Below are positions 6,278 to 12,677 of a stretch of 13,155 bases of DNA, one piece after another. The first letter of the stretch is position 1. Every line of letters begins with the position of its first letter. The stretch comes from Thioalkalivibrio sp. (lineage in GTDB: Bacteria; Pseudomonadota; Gammaproteobacteria; Ectothiorhodospirales; Ectothiorhodospiraceae): the NCBI GenBank assembly GCA_003553165.1, contig PUOZ01000310.1:1-13155 (forward strand). Direction: 5' to 3'. The translations under genes were made by a program, and so were the position numbers. The notes under the pieces were generated by a model that ran no database searches, had not been told where the DNA came from, and was given only the letters and a program-made list of their open reading frames with translations.

Positions 6278-6417
6278 GGTTTCTGCTCCTCCGATTCATC
6301 GGGCGCGGGAGCGTCCGGGGCGGTACGGGCCAGCTTTTTCTGGCGTTTCTCTTCCTGCTGCCGTTCCTTCTTCAGTTCTCGTTGTCGCTTGTCGTACTGG
6401 TAGTTGGGCTTGGCCAT
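6274..6417 (-). CDS. 47-residue charged conserved small protein (MAKPNYQY family)
   Basis: The sequence starts MAKPNYQYDKRQRELKKERQ, continues with an EEKRQKKLAR charged helix, and ends with an acidic tail DAPAPDESEEQKP. The MAKPNYQ-x-x-KRQREL opening is one I remember from a widespread unnamed family of small proteobacterial proteins. The start at 6417 has GGAG with a 5-base spacer; the frame is open to 6477, but that extension lacks a ribosome site. It overlaps the start of the 32-residue gene by four bases. The basic coiled-helix body with an acidic tail suggests an RNA- or ribosome-binding peptide; the function is unknown. Confidence 0.72.
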   Translation of the reverse strand: MAKPNYQYDKRQRELKKERQQEEKRQKKLARTAPDAPAPDESEEQKP

Positions 6418-6478
6418 AGGGGCTCCGCTGGTGGCGAGGTGCAGGAAGAGGATGGGGTGAAACGGGGCACCCTGCACG

Positions 6479-6495
6479 AAAGGAGCCCAGGCTCC
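6479..6495 (-). terminator. Probable terminator after the ABC-2 permease gene
   Basis: GGAGCC (6482-6487) pairs with GGCTCC (6490-6495), followed on the minus strand by TTT. It sits 35 bases past the permease stop. The stem is short and the loop tight, so it is a modest candidate; it would separate the exporter genes from the two small basic genes. Confidence 0.4.
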
Positions 6496-6529
6496 AAGAA
6501 TAACACTCGCGGGCCACCGCGCGCCCGGT

Positions 6530-7324
6530 CTATTCGCCGCTGTGCAGCAGCAGGCCCCGTCGGCGGGCTATGCCGAAGACGCTCATGAACAGTGCCGCCC
6601 CGAGAACCATGTAGACCAGATTGAGCGCCAGGGCGGCGAAGAAATGCCCAGCGTGGAAGCCCTCGTCGAGCACCACCGCGCGCATGCCCTCGAAGACGTG
6701 GGCCGACGGCAATGCCAGCGCCACGGGCTGCAGCCAGTTCGGGAGCGTGTCGATCGGGTAGTAGATGCCGGAGACCGGGGCCAGGGCGAAGATCGCCACC
6801 CACGCCAGGCTCTGGGCGCCGAGCCCGAAGCGCAGCACCAGTCCGCTGACCATCAGCCCGAGCGCCCACCCGGTGACGAGCAATTGGGTGAAGAACGCGA
6901 TCAGCGGCAGCCCCAGCGTGAAGATGGAGTAGTGATAGAGCGGAATGGCCAGCAGTGCGGCGGGTACCACACCGATGAGCGTGCGCACCGTGCTGATGCC
7001 CAGCAGCGATACGATCAGTTCCCATGGCCGCAGAGGGCTGACGAACAGATGGCCGAGGTTGCGGGAATAGAGTTCCTCGAAGAAGGGCAGGGTGACGCCC
7101 AGTTGTGCCCGGAACAGCACATCCCACAGCAGTACCGCGGCAAGCAGCAACCCCGCCGCCTGCGCCACCCATTCGCTGTGACCCATGAAGAACTGGGTGA
7201 TGAAACCCCAGAGGATCATCTGCATCACCGGCCAGTACGCCAGTTCCAACACACGCGGCCAGGAGCCGCGCAGCAGATAGATGTGGCGCAGCACCATCGC
7301 GTAGATCCGGATCAGAGAGGCCAT
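6530..7324 (-). CDS. ABC-2 type exporter permease
   Basis: This 264-residue protein has about six membrane helices (~30-47, 55-72, 104-128, 136-163, 172-189, 228-250). Between helices 5 and 6 is YYPIDTLPNWLQPVALALPS with FEGMR after it, the P...LP.W.Q......P....E..R pattern of ABC-2 permeases (PF01061). It would dimerise in the inner membrane and work with the ATPase encoded just upstream. The ATPase stop at 7361 and this ATG are 36 bases apart on the same strand, which fits one transcript. The substrate is not evident; relatives export polysaccharides, drugs or lipids. A short terminator-like hairpin follows. Confidence 0.85.
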   Translation of the reverse strand: MASLIRIYAMVLRHIYLLRGSWPRVLELAYWPVMQMILWGFITQFFMGHSEWVAQAAGLLLAAVLLWDVLFRAQLGVTLPFFEELYSRNLGHLFVSPLRPWELIVSLLGISTVRTLIGVVPAALLAIPLYHYSIFTLGLPLIAFFTQLLVTGWALGLMVSGLVLRFGLGAQSLAWVAIFALAPVSGIYYPIDTLPNWLQPVALALPSAHVFEGMRAVVLDEGFHAGHFFAALALNLVYMVLGAALFMSVFGIARRRGLLLHSGE

Positions 7325-7360
7325 GCGCTGGTCGCTTGGAACGGTGGCGTCATTGGATGG

Positions 7361-8080
7361 TCAGGCCCGGCGCGCCACGTCGAGAAACACCTCCTCCAGG
7401 TTGCGCCTGCCATAGCGCCTGGCGAGGTCCTCCGGAGTGCCGTCGTCCACGATGCGCCCCGAACGCAGCATCATGACGCGATCGCACAGGCGCTCCACCT
7501 CGGGCATGTTGTGCGAGGCCAGAAGGAGTGTCGCGCCGGTTCGGCCGCGGTACGCCTCGAGAAGGCCGCGGATCCGGTCGGCGGTGTCCGGGTCCAGCGA
7601 CGCGGTGGGTTCATCCAGAAGCAGCACCTCGGGTTCGTTCAGCAGCGCTTTGGCGAGGGCCACGCGGGTGCGCTGGCCTGCCGACATTTCGCGGTAGGGG
7701 CGTTCCATGAATCTATCCAAATCAAGCTCTTCTGTAAGTGTCTTTATCCTTGTGCGAAGATTTTTCACCCCATACAGGCGCCCGTAGACGTTCAGATTCT
7801 CACGCACGGTGAGACGTTGCGGCAGGTCGATGTAGGGCGAGGCATAGTTCATGCGTCCCAGTACCTGGTAGCGCTGACGGAGCATGTCCGTTCCCAGGAC
7901 GCGGATGCTTCCGGAACTGGGCGTCATCAGCCCCAGCAGCATGGCCAGCGTCGTGGTCTTGCCGGCCCCGTTCGGCCCCAACAGGGCCGTGGCCGAACCA
8001 TCGGCGATCGAGAAGCTGATGCCGTCGACCGCGACCGCCTTGCCGAAACGCTTGGTAAGATCTGCTACCTGTATCGCCAT
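7361..8080 (-). CDS. ABC-2 type exporter ATP-binding protein
   Basis: This 239-residue ATPase has all the ABC motifs: Walker A GPNGAGKT (35-42), signature MSAGQRTRVALAKALL (132-147), Walker B EVLLLDEP (151-158), D-loop SLDPDT and the switch histidine in ASHNMPE (His190). It lacks membrane helices and is the energy subunit for the permease encoded 36 bases downstream. The start at 8080 puts the AIQVADLTKRFGKAVAV beta strand at the N-terminus, as is usual; the frame runs on to 8260, but that part overlaps the divergent gene's start and has no family character. A ~68-base stretch (7708-7775, residues ~103-125) is about 38% GC by count and uses ATA, AGG and AGA codons, unlike the rest of the gene. 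Confidence 0.88.
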   Translation of the reverse strand: MAIQVADLTKRFGKAVAVDGISFSIADGSATALLGPNGAGKTTTLAMLLGLMTPSSGSIRVLGTDMLRQRYQVLGRMNYASPYIDLPQRLTVRENLNVYGRLYGVKNLRTRIKTLTEELDLDRFMERPYREMSAGQRTRVALAKALLNEPEVLLLDEPTASLDPDTADRIRGLLEAYRGRTGATLLLASHNMPEVERLCDRVMMLRSGRIVDDGTPEDLARRYGRRNLEEVFLDVARRA

Positions 8081-8253
8081 GACCGGTTCGGAGAGGATCG
8101 AGGTTGCACAGTGGTCAGTGAGACCGTCACGATCAATATACCGGAGGGTGAGACCCGGAACTTCGGTCTCGTCCGAGATCCGCTGCCGAGGGCTGTGTCG
8201 GTGCCCCGGCTCGTTTGCGGAAACCCGTCCTGTTCGCCAGCGGAGTGCCGTCC
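8081..8253. promoter_or_regulatory. Divergent promoter region of exporter and transglycosylase
   Basis: This 173-base gap lies between the starts of two divergent genes and must hold promoters for both. Its most AT-rich part is around 8131-8139 (ATCAATATA); on the minus strand TATATT there resembles a -10. An inverted repeat, GAGACCG (8120-8126) and CGGTCTC (8164-8170), brackets it and could be an operator. No convincing -35 was found on either strand. Confidence 0.35.
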
Positions 8254-9720
8254 ATGACACGAACCTTTGCGCTCAATGCCCGCTCGCTTCTGTTCGCCGG
8301 CTGCGCCTTGCTGCTGATGAGTTCCTCGGTCTCGCCCCTGGACCGCGTCGCGATCGACGCGCTCTACCAGGACGTGGACGAAGCCGTTTCGCGATACCAG
8401 GATGGACTGGAAGAGATACGGAGCGGCGAATTGGGGTCCGGACATGCGCGGATCCGGGACGCGGTGGCGGACCTTTGGATGGCTGGGGACGCCTGTGCAC
8501 GGAAGCCGGGTTGCGAGACGCAGTGGGTCATGGCGGCCTATCACGATCTGCTGACCCTGCGCAGCGCCATGCTGATCGAAACTGACGGAGATCCCGTCGA
8601 CGGCGAACCCGAGGCATTGTTCGAGCCCGAGCCATTCTTCGAACAAGACGGGGACCCCGCTGACCCGGTGTCTGATGTCGGCTTGGGCAGTGACTGGTTC
8701 GACGGCACGGGGCTGTCTGAGACCATCGAGTACAACAGTCTGGTGCGGGGCGCGCTGAACGACTGGCTGACCTGGAAGCGGCCAACGCTGGTCGACGCCT
8801 TCGAGAACTACATGCACATGCGCCACCTGATGTGGCCGTATTACGAGGAGGCCGGAATCCCCGAGGGCCTGCTGTTCGGGATCCTGGCCAAGGAGTCCGG
8901 CGGGCGCGTGCACTCGGTCTCCCGCGCCGGGGCAGCCGGTCCGCTGCAGTTCATGTACTACACGGGGCTGCGCTTCGGGCTCACCACTGAGGATGGATTC
9001 GACCAGCGGTTCGACCCGGCGGCATCGGCGCGGGCAAGCGTTGGCTATCTGCGCGCGCGCTTTGCCGAACACGACGGCGATCTCGCGCTGGCCCTGGCGG
9101 CGTACAACGGGGGCGAGACCCGGGTGCTCCGGCTGGCGCGTAGCGCCTCGGTGGCGAGTTTCTGGAATCCGGAAATCTTTGGGCGGCTGCCGCGCGAGAC
9201 GCAGGAGTACGTGCCTTACGTACTTGCCGCGGCGTTGTTGTTCGAACGGCCTGGTGACTACGGGGTCGAGTTTCCGGAAGTGACCACCGTACCCGGCCAG
9301 GTTGACCTGCAGGCCCCGATCACCCTGAGTGAACTGGCCGTATGCCTGGGCCAGGGCGATAGCCGCTCCGGTTGGTTTCGCGCACTGCGCAATCTCAACC
9401 CGCGTCACGAGCACGACGTCCCCCTGCCGGCCGGAGCGACCTTGCGACTGCCGGCCTCGGTGGCTTCGGCCTATGCGGAACACTGCGTGGAGGGGCCGCG
9501 CCTGGAACTGGCGAAGGCCCTCCATGACGCCCGCGAGCAGCGCCGGATCCTGCTCGCGGTCCGCACCTACACGGTGCGCAGTGGTGATACGCTCTCAACC
9601 ATCGTTGCGGCCCAGGGATGCCCAAGCGTGCGATCCATCGCCGAGGCCAATGGCATTGCGGGTCCGCGTTACCTGATCCGTCCGGGGCAGCAGTTGAAGC
9701 TGACCGGCTGCCGGATCTGA
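8254..9720 (+). CDS. mltD: MltD-like membrane-bound lytic transglycosylase with LysM
   Basis: This 488-residue protein starts with an export signal (MTRTFALNARSLLFAGCALL, then LMSSSV); the early Cys17 is only a poor lipobox. The SLT domain lies at ~180-330, with the catalytic glutamate in AKESGGRVH (Glu214), then AGAAGPLQFM, AYNGG (283-287) and LPRETQEYVPYVLAA. A LysM domain for peptidoglycan binding is at ~438-483 (YTVRSGDTLSTIV... LIRPGQQLKL). The enzyme cleaves glycan strands in the periplasm to give 1,6-anhydromuropeptides. The region between signal and SLT is long and acidic (near residues 110-145), and a degenerate LysM-like stretch may lie at ~370-400. ATG 8254 has GGAG eight bases upstream; a TTG at 8215 in the same frame has no support. 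The LysM count is one clear copy, fewer than E. coli MltD. Confidence 0.88.
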   Translation: MTRTFALNARSLLFAGCALLLMSSSVSPLDRVAIDALYQDVDEAVSRYQDGLEEIRSGELGSGHARIRDAVADLWMAGDACARKPGCETQWVMAAYHDLLTLRSAMLIETDGDPVDGEPEALFEPEPFFEQDGDPADPVSDVGLGSDWFDGTGLSETIEYNSLVRGALNDWLTWKRPTLVDAFENYMHMRHLMWPYYEEAGIPEGLLFGILAKESGGRVHSVSRAGAAGPLQFMYYTGLRFGLTTEDGFDQRFDPAASARASVGYLRARFAEHDGDLALALAAYNGGETRVLRLARSASVASFWNPEIFGRLPRETQEYVPYVLAAALLFERPGDYGVEFPEVTTVPGQVDLQAPITLSELAVCLGQGDSRSGWFRALRNLNPRHEHDVPLPAGATLRLPASVASAYAEHCVEGPRLELAKALHDAREQRRILLAVRTYTVRSGDTLSTIVAAQGCPSVRSIAEANGIAGPRYLIRPGQQLKLTGCRI

Positions 9721-9786
9721 CGCTCTGACGACTACCCGAGGTCAGCATCTGAAACCTTCTGTCCGTAGCCAGTCCCAGGCACCCCG

Positions 9787-11568
9787 ATGAGCGGCCCGGT
9801 TGATCGAGGGACGCAACGTCCGTTGGGCCGGGATCTGCGCGTGCTCGTGCCCCTGGCAGGTTTTCTTCGGCCCTACCTGCGCACCCTGCTGCTGGGCCTG
9901 CTGGCGCTGCTCCTTGGCGCCGGGGCCATTCTGGCGTTTGGCTTTGTGCTCCGGCTCCTGGTGGACGCCGGCCTCAGTGAGCAGGATCCCGCCGCGCTGA
10001 ATCGCGCACTGCTGGCCCTGGTGGGGGCGGTGGCGGTGATGGCGGCGGGCGCGGGGCTGCGCATTTATCTGGTCACCTGGCTGGGGGAGCGCGTGGTGGC
10101 CGACCTGCGGCGCGCGGTCTTCGCGAATGTGGTCGAGATGGATCCCGGTTTTTTCGAACGCACCCGTACCGGTGAAGTCATTTCGCGGCTCACGGCGGAT
10201 ACCACCGTGATCCAGGTCGTGGTTGGCAGTACCCTGGCCATCGCCGCGCGGAACCTGCTCCTGATCGTGGGTGGGCTGATCCTGATGTTCCTGACCAGCC
10301 CCATGCTCACGGCCTGGCTGCTGTTGGGACTGCCCGTGGTCGCGTTGCCGGTGTGGTCCCTGGGCCGCAAGGTGCGCCGCCTGTCGCGCGAGACCCAGGA
10401 TCGGGTGGCAGCTGTCGGCGGGCGCGTGGACGAGAGCCTGTACGCAATCCAGACCGTGCAGTCGCACGTGCAGGAGGCGTCGGAACGCGCCCGTTATGCG
10501 AGCGCCGTGGAGGCCGCCTTCGGCGTGGCCATCCGCCGCGCCGCGATGACGGGATTGCTGGCGGCGTCCGTCATCTTCCTGATGTTCATGCTGATCACGG
10601 GTGTGCTTTGGGTCGGTGGGCACAACGTCCTGGCCGGCGAGATTACCCCGGGTGAGCTCGCGGCGTTTCTGTTTTACGCGGTGCTGGTCGCCGGCGCCGT
10701 CGCTGCGCTCAGCGAAGTCGCCAACGAGTTGCTGCGTGCGGCAGGTGCGGCCGAGCGGTTGCTGGTCCTGCTGCAGACGCGTTCAGGGCCGCCCCCGTCG
10801 AGGCACCCGACAAGCCTTCCCGAACCCGCCCGGGGCGTGATCCGGTTCGAGGGCGTCTGGTTCGCCTACCCAACCCGCCCAGAGCCACCGGCGTTGCAGG
10901 GCATCGAACTGGAGATTCCGGAAGGCGCTTCGGTGGCGCTGGTCGGACCCTCCGGAGCTGGCAAGTCGACGCTGTTTCAGTTGCTGCTCCGCTTCTACGA
11001 TCCGGACGCAGGCTGCGTCCGTGTCGATGGTGTCGATATCCGCGATGTGGAGACCGCAGCGCTTCGGGGCCGTATCGCGCTGGTGCCGCAGCAGCCGGTG
11101 CTGTTCGCGGCGACCGTCCGGGAAAACATCGCCTACGGGGCGCCGGGGGCGTCGGAAGTCGACATCCGCGCGGCCGCAGAAGCGGCCTATGCAATGGACT
11201 TCATCGCGGCCCTTCCGGAGGGCCTGGAGACGCACCTCGGAGAGCGTGGCGTGCGGCTCTCGGGTGGTCAACGCGCCCGGATCGCACTGGCGCGTGCGAT
11301 CCTGCGTGACCCGGCGATCCTGTTGCTTGATGAGGCCACCAGCGCCCTGGATGCTGAAAGCGAGCGCCTGGTGCAGGCGGCACTAGAGCGCATCAGCCAC
11401 GGGCGAACCACGCTGACCATCGCGCATCGCCTGGCGACCGTGCAGGCGGCGGATCGAATCGTGGTGCTGGACCGTGGAAGGATCGTGGCCCAGGGATCGC
11501 ACGCGCAGCTGTTGGAAGAGGGCGGCATGTACGCACGCCTGGCGGCGCTCCAGTTCACATCGGCCTGA
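9787..11568 (+). CDS. MsbA-related ABC exporter, fused permease and ATPase
   Basis: This 593-residue half-transporter has six membrane helices in residues ~25-315 and the ATPase at ~350-590. Motifs are Walker A GPSGAGKST (387-395), Q-loop VPQQPVLF (433-440), signature LSGGQRARIALARAIL (491-506), Walker B ILLLDEATSALD (511-522) and His546 in AHRLAT. The GFFERTRTGEVISRLTADTT coupling segment (121-140) is typical of lipid and multidrug exporters. The order of domains and the wording of the motifs suit the MsbA_rel (TIGR02204) group rather than MsbA itself. It acts as a homodimer in the inner membrane; the substrate (lipid, drug or peptide) is not visible. It starts 66 bases after the transglycosylase stop, so they may share a transcript, though the ribosome site (AGGC) is weak. 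Confidence 0.88.
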   Translation: MSGPVDRGTQRPLGRDLRVLVPLAGFLRPYLRTLLLGLLALLLGAGAILAFGFVLRLLVDAGLSEQDPAALNRALLALVGAVAVMAAGAGLRIYLVTWLGERVVADLRRAVFANVVEMDPGFFERTRTGEVISRLTADTTVIQVVVGSTLAIAARNLLLIVGGLILMFLTSPMLTAWLLLGLPVVALPVWSLGRKVRRLSRETQDRVAAVGGRVDESLYAIQTVQSHVQEASERARYASAVEAAFGVAIRRAAMTGLLAASVIFLMFMLITGVLWVGGHNVLAGEITPGELAAFLFYAVLVAGAVAALSEVANELLRAAGAAERLLVLLQTRSGPPPSRHPTSLPEPARGVIRFEGVWFAYPTRPEPPALQGIELEIPEGASVALVGPSGAGKSTLFQLLLRFYDPDAGCVRVDGVDIRDVETAALRGRIALVPQQPVLFAATVRENIAYGAPGASEVDIRAAAEAAYAMDFIAALPEGLETHLGERGVRLSGGQRARIALARAILRDPAILLLDEATSALDAESERLVQAALERISHGRTTLTIAHRLATVQAADRIVVLDRGRIVAQGSHAQLLEEGGMYARLAALQFTSA

Positions 11569-11591
11569 ATCGCTTCAGTGGGTTGTCCCCG

Positions 11592-11616
11592 CCCGACCAC
11601 ACCCGCGCAGGTCGGG
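11592..11616 (+). terminator. Hairpin downstream of the ABC exporter
   Basis: CCCGACC (11592-11598) pairs with GGTCGGG (11610-11616), 24 bases past the exporter stop. The right arm is also the first half of the REP-like unit. It may end or protect the exporter transcript. No T-run follows. Confidence 0.35.
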
Positions 11617-11832
11617 TTAACGTGAAAGAACGCGGCGTGCCCCCCTTCGACCCGTAGGGTGGAAGAGCGCAGCGTCATCCGCCACACGGCGTTCGTACCG
11701 CCCCGGCGCCTGCGGCAACGCTGGCGCCAGATGGCGGATGACGGCCTTCGGGCTCTTCCGCCCTACGCCTCTTTCATCATCGGGGGTGCTACACGGCCAC
11801 GATGCATGAGCGTTAGCGCTGCGTAACCCGCC
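11609..11832. repeat. Nested REP-like element with a second palindrome family inside
   Basis: The outer parts are half-units of the TCGGGTTA family: AGGTCGGGTTAACG (11609-11622) and CGTTAGCGCTGCGTAACCCG (11811-11830). Inside is an inverted pair of a second unit. CGTAGGGTGGAAGAGC (11653-11668) pairs with GCTCTTCCGCCCTACG (11752-11767) at 15 of 16 positions, and CGTCATCCGCCA (11673-11684) pairs perfectly with TGGCGGATGACG (11732-11743). The loop between holds the palindrome CTGGCGCCAG (11721-11730). No gene is visible in the 280-base gap apart from this. Confidence 0.8.
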
Positions 11833-11848
11833 CCGAGGTGCTTCCAGC

Positions 11849-12349
11849 TCAGGCCGTGCTTTTCTTCGTGCTGCGCGACTGGGCGGCACCTGCACGCGGC
11901 GCTTTGGCGGAAGCCTTTCTGACCGCGGCCTTTTTCGGAGCGGCCGGCTTGGCGGCAGCCTTCTTGGCTTTGGACCCCGGCACCGCGTCGCTTTCCGCGA
12001 CCGATGGTTTCGCCGCTGGCTTCGCAGTGGCTGGTGCGGTGGGGCTGGTGATCGCGTCCAGTCGCTTTTCGAAACGTTTCAATGTCTCGTCGAAGAGGCG
12101 CGCCTTCTGTTCGGTGCGTTCATTGGCCGCACCGGTCTTGCCGCGTTTCGTACCTGTTGTGTCCCTGAGTGCGAGCGATTGGCGACGAAACAGATCGGCA
12201 TTCTTGTCCCGCAGCGTCCGCGCCCGTTTGATCTTGCTGCGAAGCTGTGCGGCCGTCAGTTGACTGATCGAATCCGCCAGTGAGGCGGTGAAGAGGTCGT
12301 ACTCGCTGTCATTGCACAGAGCGCGCGCGTGGTTTCGGTTATAAGCCAT
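11849..12349 (-). CDS. Conserved small protein with histone H1-like Lys/Ala-rich tail
   Basis: This 166-residue protein has a charged, helical N-terminal domain (~1-100) with YNRNHARALCNDSEYDLF, LTAAQLRSKIKRARTLRDK, RRQSLALRDTTGTKRGKTG and ANERTEQKARLFDETLKRF. From memory this resembles an unnamed proteobacterial family. Residues ~103-166 are a low-complexity Ala/Lys/Pro tail (KAKKAAAKPAAPKKAAVRKA) like eukaryotic H1 or bacterial AlgP and HctB tails. Overall it is strongly basic with no signal or helix for membranes, which suggests nucleoid or RNA binding. The start at 12349 has AAGGAA with a 6-base spacer. A promoter with two direct repeats lies just upstream. The fold and the role are not known to me. 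Confidence 0.75.
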   Translation of the reverse strand: MAYNRNHARALCNDSEYDLFTASLADSISQLTAAQLRSKIKRARTLRDKNADLFRRQSLALRDTTGTKRGKTGAANERTEQKARLFDETLKRFEKRLDAITSPTAPATAKPAAKPSVAESDAVPGSKAKKAAAKPAAPKKAAVRKASAKAPRAGAAQSRSTKKSTA

Positions 12350-12372
12350 GGATCGTTCCTTCCCCGCATCTG

Positions 12373-12406
12373 GTTATCTCAATCGAGTGTAGTCAATCTC
12401 AATCGA
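12373..12406 (-). promoter_or_regulatory. Promoter with two 11-bp direct repeats 20 bp apart
   Basis: On the minus strand TCGATTGAGAT occurs at 12396-12406 and again at 12376-12386, period exactly 20. TTGAGA in the upstream copy (12397-12402) matches -35 at 5 of 6. GATAAC (12373-12378), preceded by TG as an extended -10, matches at 4 of 6, with a spacer of 18. The ATG is 23 bases past the -10. Two copies on one face of the helix suggest a dimeric or tandem regulator that overlaps the polymerase site. Confidence 0.5.
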
Positions 12407-12510
12407 TTTGGTGAGGAGCAGGAATGTCGTCAGCGCCATTGGCACCTCGTGTGGCAACGTTGTGGCCTCCTGTGTTTCCACTCGTCGCACCCAGGCAATT
12501 CAAGAAAAGG

Positions 12511-12617
12511 GGCCAAAAAGCCGTAGGTCGGGTTAGCGCAGCGTAACCCGACGCAAGGCGCCGGCTGGCCTTAGGCCGGGGATTTTACGGCCAAAAACGG
12601 TGCTCTAAGGCCAAAAA
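12511..12617. repeat. Three copies of GGCCAAAAA around the REP-like unit
   Basis: GGCCAAAAA occurs at 12511-12519, 12589-12597 and 12609-12617 in a 107-base stretch of the gap 12407-12677. On the minus strand these are TTTTTGGCC. No gene is visible in this 271-base stretch; it holds these motifs, the REP-like unit and a GGCCTTAGGCC palindrome (12568-12578). Confidence 0.55.
12521..12553. repeat. REP-like palindromic unit, second full copy
   Basis: GTCGGGTTA (12527-12535) and TAACCCGAC (12544-12552) form a perfect 9-bp stem around an 8-base loop. The whole 33-base unit matches the reverse complement of 2618-2650 at 32 of 33 positions. On the minus strand the stem is followed within eight bases by CTTTTT (12515-12520), so this copy may also end the transcript of the malic enzyme gene. 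Confidence 0.85.
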
Positions 12618-12677
12618 TGAGGCCTGAAATCGACTATATCTTCGTATAAACAATGGGTTGTCTTGGTCCGACCCCGT

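Noticed and set aside
6439..6477. Inverted repeat GTGCAGG/CCTGCAC upstream of the 47-residue gene, as a riboswitch or leader
   Set aside because: Only seven paired bases with a long loop; no known riboswitch core was recognised.
6542..8257. Very long open frame (571 codons) on the plus strand across the exporter genes
   Set aside because: It is exactly antisense to two genes with full ABC motifs and is rich in Gln, His and Arg, typical of a shadow frame in GC-rich DNA.
8065..9525. Long minus-strand frame (486 codons) opposite the transglycosylase
   Set aside because: Antisense to a gene with clear SLT and LysM motifs; no family features or ribosome site.
9742..10623. Minus-strand frame (293 codons) opposite the fused ABC exporter
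   Set aside because: Gln/His/Arg-rich antisense frame opposite a motif-complete gene.
12329..12526. Plus-strand 65-codon frame in the gap before the malic enzyme gene
   Set aside because: Composition is random, no ribosome site, and it crosses the promoter of the H1-like gene.
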